A stretch of DNA of 64,000 nucleotides from positions 2,666,001 through 2,730,000 of the forward strand of contig NZ_JRKM01000001.1 in NCBI RefSeq assembly GCF_000768065.1. Direction: 5' to 3'. The notes below the pieces were generated by a model, which was not told the DNA's origin, did no database searches, and saw nothing but the letters and a program-made list of their open reading frames with translations. Positions 1-8,627 of the stretch are shown here, one piece after another. Each line of letters begins with the position of its first letter. Positions within the stretch are counted from its first letter, which is position 1. Source of the DNA: Aquabacterium sp. NJ1 (GTDB lineage: Bacteria > Pseudomonadota > Gammaproteobacteria > Burkholderiales > Burkholderiaceae_C). The position numbers and the translations under genes are program-made.

Positions 1-243
1 GCGGCGGCGGTCGTAACGGTCGCCCAGCGGTGCCAGCAGGAGGATGCCCAGCGCATAGCCGAGCTGGGTGAGCGTGGGCAGCCAGCCGACCTCGCGCTGC
101 GTGGCGCCCATGTCCGTGCCCAGCACGCCCAGGATGGGCTGGCTGTAGTACAGCGAGGCCACCGCCAGGCCGGCACCGCTGGCCAGCAACACGACCAGGG
201 CGCCGGATAGCGGGGTGTCATCCGTCTTTTGCATGTCGCTCAT
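1..243 (-). CDS. MFS transporter, N-terminal part (cut by window edge)
   Basis: The reverse strand reads from an ATG into a short polar leader, then a hydrophobic segment (ALVVLLASGAGLAVASLYY), a loop and a second hydrophobic segment ending in GDRYDRRR. That last motif is the cytoplasmic loop 2-3 signature (motif A) of the major facilitator superfamily. This makes it an inner-membrane transporter; substrate cannot be told from two helices. The gene is cut by the left edge, so only about 81 residues are visible. It is divergent from the LysR gene, an arrangement typical of a regulator and its target transporter; that link is inference. Confidence 0.75.
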   Translation of the reverse strand, partial: MSDMQKTDDTPLSGALVVLLASGAGLAVASLYYSQPILGVLGTDMGATQREVGWLPTLTQLGYALGILLLAPLGDRYDRRR

Positions 244-327
244 GGTCGATCACCGTGTTCAGAAGGGATGAAGCAAGTGTGCGTGAGGGCGATACCGGGT
301 GGTAGTGGCCCGGCTCGTACATTTGAT

Positions 328-342
328 ATACGCTGCACGTAT
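328..342. promoter_or_regulatory. T-N11-A palindrome, candidate LysR operator
   Basis: Arms ATACG and CGTAT flank a 5-nt centre (CTGCA), giving a perfect T-N11-A motif, the classical LysR-family binding shape. It lies in the spacer between the divergent MFS and LysR genes and touches the ATG chosen for the regulator, which would suit autorepression. If the regulator really starts at the later ATG (389), the site is fully intergenic. Confidence 0.45.
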
Positions 343-1276
343 GCAAGAGCAGCAGCATCCCGGTGCCCCAGGTGACCGGCTTCAGTTGATGGAGACCTTC
401 GTGCGCATCGTCGAGGCGGGCAGCCTGTCTGCCGCGGCGGCGCAACTGCACACCACCCAGCCCACGGTCAGCCGCCGTTTGCTGGCGCTGGAGCGTTCAC
501 TGGGCGTGCGGCTCCTGCAGCGCTCGACCCACGTCATGCGGCTCACGGATGACGGGGCGCGCTGTTTCGAGCGGGCCAAGGAGCTGCTGGCCAGCTGGGC
601 GGCCTTCGAGGCCGACGCGCGTGGCGCGCTGGAAGAGCCCGAGGGCATGCTGCGCGTGGTGGTGCCGCATGCCTTCGGGCAGGAAAAATTCGTGCTGCCG
701 ATGGCGGATTTCCTGCGCGCGCACCCGCGGGTGTCGATCGAATGGCGGCTGCAGGACGATGTGCGTGACCTCATCGCCGCCGGGGTGGACTGCGCCATCG
801 TGGTGGGGGAGCCGGCCGACCCCGCGGTCGTGGCCATCAAGTTGTCCGAGGTGCCTCGCATCGTGGTGGCCGCGCCTTCCCTGCTGCGTGAGCACCCGGT
901 ATCCGATGATGGCGAGGACCAGCTGGCCTCGCTGCCCTGGCTGGCCCTGAAGACCTACTACCGCAATGAGGTGCTGCTCAAGCACATCGAGCGTGGCGAG
1001 CAGCGGCGCATCGCGATCCGCCCGCGTGTCAGCACGGACAGCCTGTATGCCTTGCGCAGTGCCGCCTTGCAGGGCCTGGGTGCCTGCGTGGGCTCCACCT
1101 GGTTGTTGGCCGATGACATCCAGCAAGGGCGCCTGGTGCGCCTGGCGCCCCAGTGGTGTGCCTCGCCGTTACCGGTCTACATCACCTACCCGTACGCCCG
1201 CTTTTATCCATCGCGCCTGCTGCGCTTCGTGGCCAAGATGCGTGAGGTGGTGCCCGGTGCCATCAGCGCGCCTTGA
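341..1276 (+). CDS. LysR-family transcriptional regulator
   Basis: A 311-residue protein with the LysR winged helix-turn-helix near the N-terminus (METFVRIVEAGSLSAAAAQL followed by TQPTVSRRLLALE), then a substrate-binding domain of normal length. LysR proteins bind upstream of divergent target genes and respond to a small-molecule inducer; the inducer here is unknown. Two starts are possible: the ATG used here, or an in-frame ATG 16 codons later that would give the usual short lead into the HTH. It is divergent from an MFS transporter, its most likely target. Confidence 0.9.
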   Translation: MQEQQHPGAPGDRLQLMETFVRIVEAGSLSAAAAQLHTTQPTVSRRLLALERSLGVRLLQRSTHVMRLTDDGARCFERAKELLASWAAFEADARGALEEPEGMLRVVVPHAFGQEKFVLPMADFLRAHPRVSIEWRLQDDVRDLIAAGVDCAIVVGEPADPAVVAIKLSEVPRIVVAAPSLLREHPVSDDGEDQLASLPWLALKTYYRNEVLLKHIERGEQRRIAIRPRVSTDSLYALRSAALQGLGACVGSTWLLADDIQQGRLVRLAPQWCASPLPVYITYPYARFYPSRLLRFVAKMREVVPGAISAP

Positions 1277-1304
1277 GTGGCGTCGAGCGGCATCGCATGG
1301 TGCT

Positions 1305-3995
1305 TCACAAGGCGTGCGTCACCAATCTGAAGTCCGGGTCATCCGGGTAGGCCTTGACGGTGAAGCCCAGGCTGCGCATCAGCCGCAGCATGCCGTCGTT
1401 GTTGGTCAGCACCAGGCCGACGATCTCGCTCAGGCCCCGTTCGCGGGCCACGTCCATGATGCTTTCCATCAGACGCGAACCCAGGCCCTTGCCGCTGAAA
1501 TCGTCGGCCACCACCAGCGAGAACTCGCAGCTGCTCTGGTCCGGGTTGGTGATGTAGCGAGAGACACCGATGATGCGTTCGCGCTCGACGATCTCGCCAT
1601 TTTCCTGGGCCTGGCGTTCCTTGTAGACGGCCACCAGCGCCATCTCGCGGTCGTAGTCGATCAGGGTCAGCTTGGCCAGCATGGTGGGCGGCAGCGCCGT
1701 CATGCTGGACACAAAGCGGAAGTAGCGGCTTTCGGGCGACAGGCTTTGCACCAGTTCCTGCAGCATCTGCGCATCGTCGGTGTGGATGGGGCGCACGGTG
1801 TACTCGCCGCCACCGCGCAGGGGCCAGACCAGCTCGAAGCGCGCCGGGTAAGGCAGGATGGGCAGGTGGCTGTAGGCACCGGCACGCCCGCCAATCACAT
1901 GCGGGCCGCTGTCGATGACGATGCGCGCGTCCACCGACACGGCGCCGTCTTCGTCGATGATGATGGGGTTGATGTCCATCTCGCGCAGCTGGGGCAGCTC
2001 GCACACCATCTCGGAGACACGCAACAGCACCCGCTCCAGCGCGTCCATGTCGACCGCGTTGAGGCCGCGCCAGTCGCCCAGCGTATCGGCCACGCGCGAG
2101 CGCTCGATCAGTCGGTGCGCCAGGTACTGGTTGAGCGGCGGCAGCTCCATGGCCCGGTCGTTGATGAGCTCGATCATGGTGCCGCCCGCACCAAAGGCGA
2201 TCACCGGGCCGAAGGCATCGTCGGTGACCACGCCGATGCAGATCTCGCGGCCCGAGCGGGTGCGCGCCATCTGCTGCACGGTCACGCCATTGATGCGCGC
2301 CTCCGGGCGCAGGCGCTTGATGCGCTCCATCATGTCGTTGAAGGTGTCGCGCACGCCGGTGCCGTTCATGATGTTGAGCGCCACGCCCTGCACATCGGAC
2401 TTGTGCGAGATGTCGGGCGAGTCGATCTTGAGCGCCACGGGGAAGCCCAGCTGCGTGGCGATCATCATGGCCTCGTGCGCACTGCGCGCCAGGATGGTCT
2501 CGGTGACGGGGATGTGGAAGGCCGACAGCAGGCTCTTGGATTCCATCTCCGTGAGCACCTTGCGGCGCTCGGCCAGCACGCTTTCGATCACCAGGCGCGC
2601 GCCCTCGATGTCGGGCTTGGCCAGGGCCGACAGCGGCGGTGGCGTCTGCTGCAGCAACTGCTGGTTCTGGTAGAACGAGCTGAGGTAGCCAAAGGCCCCG
2701 ACGGCGGACTCGGGCGTGCGGTAGGTGGGGATGTTGGCGTCGTTGAGCAGCACGCGTGCCTCCACCACGGTGGAGTCACCCATCCAGCAGGTCAGCAAGG
2801 GCTTGGACATGCCGGGCTTGCAGGCCACCACGGTTTGCGCAAAGGCATCCGGGTCGGCGCCGGGCTTGGGCGAGTAGATCACCAGCAGACCGTCGATGTG
2901 GTGGTCGCGGTTGGCGGCCTCCAGCGCGGCCTTGAAGTGCTCGGGCGTCGCGTCTTCGGACAGGTCGATCAGGTCGATCAAGGAGGCGGTGGTTGGCAGC
3001 ACCGCCTTGAGCGCCCTGGCCGTGTCAGCGGACAACTGCCCCAGGGCCAGGTCGATGTCGTTGACCCGGTCGGCGGCGAGCACACCTGGGCCGCCCCCGT
3101 TGGTGACGATGGCCAGGCGCTTGCCCGAGGGCCGGAAACGCGAAGCCAGGCACTTGGCGGCCGAAAACATCTCGTCGAAGGATTTCACGCGCACGGCACC
3201 GGCACGGCGCAAGGCGGCATCGAACACCTCGTCATTGCCCACCATGGCGGAGCTGTGCGTGCGCGCAGCGGCCTGCCCGGCCGAATGGCGACCGGCCTTG
3301 AGCACGATCACCGGCTTGGCATTGGCGGCCGAGCGCAGCGTGCTCATGAAGCGGCGCGCATCCCAGATGCCTTCCATGTAGACCAGGATGCTTTGCGTCT
3401 GCGGGTCATTGGCCAGGAAGTCCAGCGCCTCGGCCATGCTGACATTGCCATGCGGGCCCAGCGTCACCACGGACGAAAACGACACGCCGTTGCGGGTGGC
3501 CCAGTCCAGCATGGAGGCGGTCAGGGAGCCCGACTGCGAGATCAGCGCCAGGGGGCCGGCTTCGGCCAACTGCCCCAAGGTGCTGGCGTTCAACCCCAGG
3601 GCGGGCCGCTGGAAACCCAGACAGTTGGGGCCCAGCAGGTACAGGCCTTCGCGGCGGGCCTGCTTGTGCCAGGCGGCGGCCTGGTCGCTGTCCACCCCGC
3701 TGGAGAGCACCATCACGGCCTGGCAGGCCATGCGGGCGGCCAGCTCGATGGCGGCGGGTACCTCCTTGGGTGGCAAGGCGATGAGGGCCAGATCGGCCTT
3801 GATCTCCATGAGGTCAGCCAGGGTGCCGCTGGTCTGGGTGCTGACGAACTGCAGGCTGCCGCTGAAGCGCTGGGCCTTGAGCGCCTGCAGCAAGGTGGCG
3901 GCGTGGGGGCTGGCAGCCTCCTCGGGGTTCGAGGAGCCCGCAAAGACCACGATGGCCCTCGGTGCGAACAGGGGGGCCAGGTAGTGGGCGTCCAT
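1305..3995 (-). CDS. PatZ-like acyl-CoA synthetase (NDP-forming)/GNAT fusion
   Basis: An 896-residue protein. The order is CoA-binding domain, succinyl-CoA-ligase-like domains (about 120-470), ATP-grasp domain (about 480-690, starting near SKSLLSAFHIPV) and a C-terminal GNAT domain (about 730-890) with the acetyl-CoA loop SGKGLGSRL. Length and domain order match the PatZ/Pat family of protein lysine acetyltransferases, which acetylate enzymes such as acetyl-CoA synthetase. The segment RTHSSAMVG places a histidine (His247) where active NDP-forming acyl-CoA synthetases carry their phosphorylated histidine (SHTGAL-type motif); Pat proteins are reported to have lost it. It could therefore be a regulator or a true synthetase. 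Confidence 0.88.
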   Translation of the reverse strand: MDAHYLAPLFAPRAIVVFAGSSNPEEAASPHAATLLQALKAQRFSGSLQFVSTQTSGTLADLMEIKADLALIALPPKEVPAAIELAARMACQAVMVLSSGVDSDQAAAWHKQARREGLYLLGPNCLGFQRPALGLNASTLGQLAEAGPLALISQSGSLTASMLDWATRNGVSFSSVVTLGPHGNVSMAEALDFLANDPQTQSILVYMEGIWDARRFMSTLRSAANAKPVIVLKAGRHSAGQAAARTHSSAMVGNDEVFDAALRRAGAVRVKSFDEMFSAAKCLASRFRPSGKRLAIVTNGGGPGVLAADRVNDIDLALGQLSADTARALKAVLPTTASLIDLIDLSEDATPEHFKAALEAANRDHHIDGLLVIYSPKPGADPDAFAQTVVACKPGMSKPLLTCWMGDSTVVEARVLLNDANIPTYRTPESAVGAFGYLSSFYQNQQLLQQTPPPLSALAKPDIEGARLVIESVLAERRKVLTEMESKSLLSAFHIPVTETILARSAHEAMMIATQLGFPVALKIDSPDISHKSDVQGVALNIMNGTGVRDTFNDMMERIKRLRPEARINGVTVQQMARTRSGREICIGVVTDDAFGPVIAFGAGGTMIELINDRAMELPPLNQYLAHRLIERSRVADTLGDWRGLNAVDMDALERVLLRVSEMVCELPQLREMDINPIIIDEDGAVSVDARIVIDSGPHVIGGRAGAYSHLPILPYPARFELVWPLRGGGEYTVRPIHTDDAQMLQELVQSLSPESRYFRFVSSMTALPPTMLAKLTLIDYDREMALVAVYKERQAQENGEIVERERIIGVSRYITNPDQSSCEFSLVVADDFSGKGLGSRLMESIMDVARERGLSEIVGLVLTNNDGMLRLMRSLGFTVKAYPDDPDFRLVTHAL

Positions 3996-4036
3996 GGGAG
4001 GGCTTTCTCGGGCTCGGCTAAATCGGCAATGGCAGG

Positions 4037-4067
4037 TCGCCGGCCAGTGTAGGAAGCCGGCCGGCGA
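4037..4067. repeat. 9-bp inverted repeat between two minus-strand genes
   Basis: Arms TCGCCGGCC and GGCCGGCGA are perfect complements around a 13-nt loop. It lies between the end of the 169-residue gene and the start of the PatZ-like gene, both on the minus strand. There is no T-run after it in either direction, so it is not a clear intrinsic terminator; an mRNA processing or attenuation role is possible. Confidence 0.4.
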
Positions 4068-4112
4068 AATGCAATGCGCGCCCCGCCCTCAGACGCACGC
4101 GCTTGATGCGAA

Positions 4113-4622
4113 TCAGTTGACCAGCATGCGGCTGCTCTTGCGTGGGGCCTTGCCCTGCTGAGGCTGGCGCACGGCGCGGTAGATGTCCAGGTCGGTCAGG
4201 CCGATGCTTTTGAGGAATTCGTCACGCAATTTCAGCACCGAATCGAAGGTGTCTTCGGAAGCCTCGATCAGGTAACCCTCGATGCGCTCCAGTTCTTCGA
4301 TCTGGCGTTCGCTGAAGGTGGGGCGTGCCCAGTTGGGCAGCATGGTGCATTCGGTGAAGCCCCAGGCCGAGGGGTGGTGGTGCACTTCCTGGTCCAGCAG
4401 GGTCTGGGTCAGCTCTTCGAGGACGCTGGCCCCCAGATCCCGGGCGATACCGTTTTCGATCACCTGGGCGGCGACCACACGCGGCTCGGCCACATCGACC
4501 ACCACGCGGCACAGCGCCGGTTCGGCGTAGGCATGCAGCCTGTGTCGCCAGTGGCCCTGCATCAGGCGGGCCGGGGCGATCGGCTGATCGCAGTCCGAAG
4601 AAACGTTGTCGAACCAATTCAT
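4113..4622 (-). CDS. Conserved hypothetical protein, 169 aa
   Basis: A soluble protein starting MNWFDNVSSD and ending in a basic tail (RQPQQGKAPRKSSRMLVN), with a central acidic helical segment (ERQIEELERIEGYLIEAS). No family is recognised, and there is no signal peptide or membrane segment. The start is set by a strong Shine-Dalgarno: GGAGG sits 6 nt before the ATG used, while an alternative in-frame ATG two codons earlier directly abuts GGAGG. It is divergent from the DUF4239 gene and upstream of the PatZ-like gene on the same strand. Confidence 0.65.
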   Translation of the reverse strand: MNWFDNVSSDCDQPIAPARLMQGHWRHRLHAYAEPALCRVVVDVAEPRVVAAQVIENGIARDLGASVLEELTQTLLDQEVHHHPSAWGFTECTMLPNWARPTFSERQIEELERIEGYLIEASEDTFDSVLKLRDEFLKSIGLTDLDIYRAVRQPQQGKAPRKSSRMLVN

Positions 4623-4839
4623 CGCCATCCTCCGGTGAAGCACTTGCCGTTTCAGAGAAGGTGACCTGCAGCGGTACTGCCAGGGCCACTGTGTGACCAT
4701 CATGCAGAAACCGTGCGCGTTTGGTGGGCCAAATTGATACCGAATTACCGGTTCGGCGCATTCATGCAACGGTGCCCTGAAAGAGCCTATATCGCCTGTA
4801 TTCTGGAGGGCTGGGCTTACCCCCCTGGGGCCATTCGCC

Positions 4840-5610
4840 ATGCCGCTCGCGACCCTCAACCCTTACGATCACTACGGCTACGCCCTGGTGGCGGTGGTGG
4901 GCACCTTTCTGGCGGTGCTGGCCATCGCGTGGCTGATCGGGGCCTCGCCCTGGCAGGACCGGATTCGCGCCTGGCGCGGGGTGGCGCCGCCCTTCATCAA
5001 CATCCTGGGTGTGTTGTTCGGCCTGACGCTGGCTTTCATCGCCAACGACACCTGGAGCGCGCACGACAAGGCCACCGCGGCGGTCTACCACGAGGCGGAC
5101 GCCTTGCGCAGCCTCATGGTGCTGGGTGGGCAGCTCCAGGAGCCCCTGCGTTCGCCGTTTCTGCAGGCCGTCAAGCGCTACGCCCAGACCAGTGCCGGTG
5201 AGTGGGATAGCCTGGCGCTGCGCCGTGCCAGCCCCGATGCCGACCAGCAAGCCAGCGCCCTGCTGCGGGCCAGTCTGGACCCGAAGGTGGAAGCGGCACT
5301 GGGGCACAACGCCCACGCCCTGCTGCTGGCCAAGGTGTCGGACATCCGGCACGACCGTGATCAGCGCATCAGCCTGAGCCAGATGCACATCAATCCGCTC
5401 AAGTGGGTGGGCATGGCGTTTCTGGGGCTCCTGACCCTGCTCTCGATCGCGGTGGTGCACGTCGAGAACCCGAAGGCCGTGTATGTGTCGATCACCTTGT
5501 TCGCCCTGGCCGCAGCGCCTACTGCCGCCATCGTGCTGGTGCAGGGCAACCCCTTTCAGCAGCCCACCTTCGTGTCGCCGGCGCCCATCCTGGCCTCGGT
5601 GGCCACATGA
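4840..5610 (+). CDS. DUF4239 (bestrophin-like) membrane protein
   Basis: A 256-residue integral membrane protein. Two hydrophobic helices near the N-terminus (residues about 13-33 and 48-65) include the DUF4239 hallmark PPFINILGVLFGLTLAFIA, followed by a long soluble helical region. Two more helices (about 190-206 and 215-233) close the protein. DUF4239 proteins resemble bestrophin anion channels in topology, but function is not established. It is divergent from the 169-residue gene and convergent with tag, whose stop lies 18 bp away. Confidence 0.75.
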   Translation: MPLATLNPYDHYGYALVAVVGTFLAVLAIAWLIGASPWQDRIRAWRGVAPPFINILGVLFGLTLAFIANDTWSAHDKATAAVYHEADALRSLMVLGGQLQEPLRSPFLQAVKRYAQTSAGEWDSLALRRASPDADQQASALLRASLDPKVEAALGHNAHALLLAKVSDIRHDRDQRISLSQMHINPLKWVGMAFLGLLTLLSIAVVHVENPKAVYVSITLFALAAAPTAAIVLVQGNPFQQPTFVSPAPILASVAT

Positions 5611-5628
5611 GGGTTGGCCGGGGCCGCA

Positions 5629-6234
5629 TCAAGGCCTCTTGAAGCGCTGGCGGGCCTGCTCGGCCTTGGCGCGCATGGCACACCCCTCGGCGTGGTCATT
5701 GATCAGCCCCATGGCCTGCATGAAGGCGTACACCGTGGTGGGCCCGACAAACTTCCAGCCGCGCTTTTTCAGCTCTTTGGACAAGGCCACGGATGCCGCC
5801 GAGGTGGACGCGGTTTGAGGTGTGGCCAGATCCGCCGCATCGGGCTCGTATCGCCAGATGAAAGCGGCCAGCGAGCCTTCCTGTTTCACCAGTTCCTGGG
5901 CACGCTGCGCGTTGTTGATGGTGGCTTCGATCTTGCCGCGGTGGCGCACGATGCCTTCGTTTTGCAGCAGCTTGTCCACATCGGCGGGCTTGAAGCGCGC
6001 AACGCGGTCGAAATCGAAACCGTGAAAGGCCGCGCGGAAGTGCTCACGCTTGGCCAGGATGGTGCGCCAGCTCAAGCCTGACTGGAAGCCCTCCAGGCAG
6101 AGCTTTTCGAACAGGCGGTGTTCGTCGCTGACGGGGAAGCCCCATTCCTTGTCGTGGTAGGCCAGGAACTCGGGCGCACTGCCACACCAGCGGCAGCGTG
6201 ATTGCCCATCCGGGCCCACAAACAGATCGTTCAT
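5629..6234 (-). CDS. tag: DNA-3-methyladenine glycosylase I
   Basis: A 201-residue base-excision repair enzyme that removes 3-methyladenine from alkylated DNA. The N-terminal CRWCGSAPEFLAYHDKEWG and the central GFQSGLSWRTILAKRE are diagnostic of the Tag family. The C-terminal NDHAEGC supplies the His and Cys that bind structural zinc with the N-terminal Cys/His pair. A perfect AGGAGG lies 6 nt before the chosen ATG; the reading frame stays open upstream but has no such signal. It is divergent from the ferredoxin gene. Confidence 0.95.
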   Translation of the reverse strand: MNDLFVGPDGQSRCRWCGSAPEFLAYHDKEWGFPVSDEHRLFEKLCLEGFQSGLSWRTILAKREHFRAAFHGFDFDRVARFKPADVDKLLQNEGIVRHRGKIEATINNAQRAQELVKQEGSLAAFIWRYEPDAADLATPQTASTSAASVALSKELKKRGWKFVGPTTVYAFMQAMGLINDHAEGCAMRAKAEQARQRFKRP

Positions 6235-6280
6235 CGTTATCCTCCTGAAAAGCCTTCGTTTGAATGGACAACCAAGCCTC

Positions 6281-6520
6281 ATGCCCAGCGCCCTGCCCGT
6301 CATCGACCCCGATCGTTGTACCGGGTGTGGCCGTTGTGTCAGCGCCTGTGGCCCGCACGTGCTGTGGCTGCAAGCCGATGGCCCGAATGGCTGGGGGCCC
6401 AAGCGCTCGGTCTTGCACGATGAGGCCGGCTGCACGGGTTGCGCACGCTGCGCCGTGGTCTGCCCCTTCGATGCCATTGAGATGGTAAAGGTAAGCAAGG
6501 CACGCTGCCCGACCGCGTGA
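6281..6520 (+). CDS. 2[4Fe-4S] ferredoxin-type small protein
   Basis: A 79-residue bacterial-type ferredoxin. Two cluster motifs are intact: CTGCGRCVSAC followed by GP, and CTGCARCAVVC followed by P, both of C-x2-C-x2-C-x3-C form. It should carry electrons in the cytoplasm; no partner enzyme is adjacent. The ATG used gives MPSALPVIDPDRC; a TTG seven codons upstream is also open. The gene is divergent from tag across 46 bp, so the two may share a promoter region. Confidence 0.85.
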   Translation: MPSALPVIDPDRCTGCGRCVSACGPHVLWLQADGPNGWGPKRSVLHDEAGCTGCARCAVVCPFDAIEMVKVSKARCPTA

Positions 6521-6598
6521 GGCGGCACAGAGCGTGCGCTTTTGAAAGAGAATCGGGCACATCGCACCTTGAGGTGCTCCCCGTCAGGATCTGAAACC

Positions 6599-7102
6599 AT
6601 GCGCCCTGTTCAACACACTTTGCTGGCCGCTGCCCTGTTGTGCGGCGTGCTCAGCCAGCCGGCCCTGGCCGACACCACTTTGTCGGGCTCGGTGTCCGAC
6701 AGCATCAGCACGGCGGTGGGCAGCGTGTCCACCTCGCTGAAGAAATCCAGCCAGAGCTCCACCAAGGATGACAAGGTGGCCGAGGGCGACTACAAGGTCG
6801 TCGCCTTGACCGCCGAGGCCGACCAGCCCGGCATGGTGCGTTTGAAGCTGCAGCCCCTGGCCCCAGCCGGCCGCGAACCGGGTGCCGAGATGGGCACCGA
6901 GACGGCCGCGGATGACAGCTTCGAGTTGATCCTGCCGCAAAAGACGGTGGCCTTGAACCAGGTGGCCACCGGCACCGTCGTCACGGCGCGCAACCGGCCT
7001 TACGGCCTGGCCTTTGCCACGGGTGAAGCCCACCAGGACTTCTTCCTGGTGCTGCAAGACGAATGGTTCCGCGAGCTGGCGACCAGGCCCGTGGTGCTTT
7101 GA
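6599..7102 (+). CDS. Predicted secreted protein, 167 aa
   Basis: It starts with a clear Sec signal peptide (MRPVQHTLLAAALLCGVLSQPALA, cleavage expected after ALA). A Ser/Thr-rich stretch follows (SGSVSDSISTAVGSVSTSLKKSS), then a compact domain ending LVLQDEWFRELATRPVVL. No family is recognised. Its stop overlaps the possible TTG start of the next gene, so the two are probably translated together and may act together in the periplasm. Confidence 0.75.
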   Translation: MRPVQHTLLAAALLCGVLSQPALADTTLSGSVSDSISTAVGSVSTSLKKSSQSSTKDDKVAEGDYKVVALTAEADQPGMVRLKLQPLAPAGREPGAEMGTETAADDSFELILPQKTVALNQVATGTVVTARNRPYGLAFATGEAHQDFFLVLQDEWFRELATRPVVL

Positions 7103-8088
7103 GCGCGCGGCACAGGGTGGCCCCCCGGGCCATCCTGAAGAGGCTGGCCACCTGGGTGGGCCTCGCCGGGCTGACCCTGGCCGGCAGCGGCACAGCCCAC
7201 GCCGAATGGCTCAACCTGTGCGACCGGCAGGCCAAGGTCAGCGCCAGCCAGCAAGACAAGCTGTTTCGCTTTGGCGCCATCATCAAGGCCGAGCTGGCGC
7301 AGTCCGGCCACAAGGCGGCCCTGATGGCCCGCTCGGGCCTGGACCTGCAGCGCTTTGGCATCCGCTACTCGCACGCGGGCGTCAGCCTGCAGGCCAGCGA
7401 CAACACGCCCTGGTCGGTGCGCCAGCTGTACTACGCTTGCGACGAGCGCCAACCCCGGGTGTACGACCAGGGCATATCGGGTTTCCTGCTGGGCACGGAC
7501 AACCCCAATGTGGGCTACATCTCGGTGGTGTTCCTGCCGGAGGACAAGGCCGATGAACTGGCCCGCGCCGCGCTGGACAAACGCCAGGCCCTGAGCGTGC
7601 TGGGTGCCACCTACAGTGCCAATGCCTACCCCTTCAGCACGCGCTACCAGAACTGCAACCAGTGGCTGATCGAGCTGCTGGCCATGGCCTGGGGGCCAGC
7701 GCAGACGCGGTCTGACGCCGGTGAGCCCGATGCGCCCCTCGCCACCTTGGGCGCGCCTGTCGATGTGCGCAGCCAGGCCCAGTCATGGCTGAAGGCCCAG
7801 GCTTACGAGCCCACCGACATCGACGTGGGCCACCGCTGGCTGATGTGGGCGGGCGCCTTCATTCCCTTTGTGCACACCGACGACCACCCGCAGGCGGATG
7901 TGGACGCGCTGCACTTGCGCGTCAGCATGCCAGCGGCCATCGAAGCCTTCGTGCACCAGAGGGTGCCGCAGGCCACCCGCGTGGAGTTCTGCCACACCGA
8001 AGATCATGTGGTGATCCACCGCGGCTGGAGCGATCTGAGCGATGGCTGTGTGCCGTCTGGCGAGGATGAGGTGATCCGTCTGGACTAG
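7099..8088 (+). CDS. DUF2145 domain exported protein
   Basis: A protein of about 329 residues with an N-terminal signal peptide (LATWVGLAGLTLAGSGTAHA) and a DUF2145 body. Visible conserved blocks are LCDRQAKVSASQQDKLFRFG, RYSHAGVSL, YACDERQPRVYDQG and QNCNQWLIELL. The spaced His and Cys residues resemble a papain/NlpC-like active site, but catalysis is unproven. The start is uncertain: TTG overlapping the previous stop (TTGA), used here, or GTG at 7117. It is translationally coupled to the 167-residue exported protein. Confidence 0.8.
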   Translation: MSARHRVAPRAILKRLATWVGLAGLTLAGSGTAHAEWLNLCDRQAKVSASQQDKLFRFGAIIKAELAQSGHKAALMARSGLDLQRFGIRYSHAGVSLQASDNTPWSVRQLYYACDERQPRVYDQGISGFLLGTDNPNVGYISVVFLPEDKADELARAALDKRQALSVLGATYSANAYPFSTRYQNCNQWLIELLAMAWGPAQTRSDAGEPDAPLATLGAPVDVRSQAQSWLKAQAYEPTDIDVGHRWLMWAGAFIPFVHTDDHPQADVDALHLRVSMPAAIEAFVHQRVPQATRVEFCHTEDHVVIHRGWSDLSDGCVPSGEDEVIRLD

Positions 8089-8095
8089 GGTGGTG

Positions 8096-8139
8096 TTGAC
8101 CTGGTCGTCATATTTGGTATAAATCGTTTATACGATTTA
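8096..8139 (+). promoter_or_regulatory. Sigma70 promoter with overlapping palindromic operator
   Basis: TTGACC (8096-8101) and TATAAA (8118-8123) are separated by 16 bp, a good sigma70 promoter. A palindrome with 8-bp arms TAAATCGT and ACGATTTA around TTAT (8120-8139) overlaps the -10 box and its downstream side. This is the classic position for a repressor that blocks its own promoter. The downstream gene encodes a small basic DNA-binding-like protein, so autoregulation is plausible. Confidence 0.65.
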
Positions 8140-8151
8140 CCAGGTCCAACC

Positions 8152-8598
8152 ATGAACGCCACTGCCGTGAAAAAAGCCGCCGTCAAAAAAGTTGCCGCCA
8201 AGAAGGTGGTTGCCAAGAAGCCTGCGGTCAAGCGGGCCCCTGCCGCCAAGCCGGCCAAAGCGCCCGCCCCCGCCCCTGTGAAAGCCCCAGTGAAAGCGCC
8301 CGTGCCAGCACCCGTGAAAGTGCAAGCCCAAGCCCCCAAGGTCGAGAAGATCAAGATCAAGCTGGTGCGCGACAGCTTCACCATGCCCGCCGACGACTGG
8401 GCCCTGATCGCGCAACTCAAGGAGCGCGCCGTGGCCTTCAAGCGGCCCGCCAAGAAGAGCGAGTTGCTGCGTGCAGGCCTGCAGGCCCTGGCGGCCTTGC
8501 CTGACGCCAAGCTCAAGGCAGCGCTCGACAGCCTGCTGCCACTCAAGCCCGGTCGCCCCAAGGGTGAGAAAGGCAGCGACAAGGCCGACAAGAAATAA
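8152..8598 (+). CDS. H1-like Lys/Ala/Pro-rich protein with small C-terminal domain
   Basis: A 148-residue protein. Residues 1-65 are a histone-H1-like tail of AVKKAA/VAKK/APVKAP units. Residues about 66-120 form a compact domain (IKLVRDSFTMPADDWALIAQLKERA followed by KKSELLRAGLQALAALP) whose strand-then-two-helices pattern resembles ribbon-helix-helix or KfrA-like DNA-binding modules. The tail ends in KPGRPKGEKGSDKADKK, also basic. It probably binds DNA as a nucleoid-associated protein or a repressor. The palindrome over its own promoter fits a specific operator. The tail is low-complexity, so length may vary between strains. Confidence 0.7.
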   Translation: MNATAVKKAAVKKVAAKKVVAKKPAVKRAPAAKPAKAPAPAPVKAPVKAPVPAPVKVQAQAPKVEKIKIKLVRDSFTMPADDWALIAQLKERAVAFKRPAKKSELLRAGLQALAALPDAKLKAALDSLLPLKPGRPKGEKGSDKADKK

Positions 8599-8627
8599 GC
8601 CTGGCCGCTGGCTTTACCAGCGGCACA

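Noticed and set aside
966..4052. 1028-codon plus-strand frame opposite the PatZ-like gene
   Set aside because: It is antisense to a clear PatZ-family gene and runs over the end of the LysR gene; composition is low-complexity His/Gly/Gln-rich.
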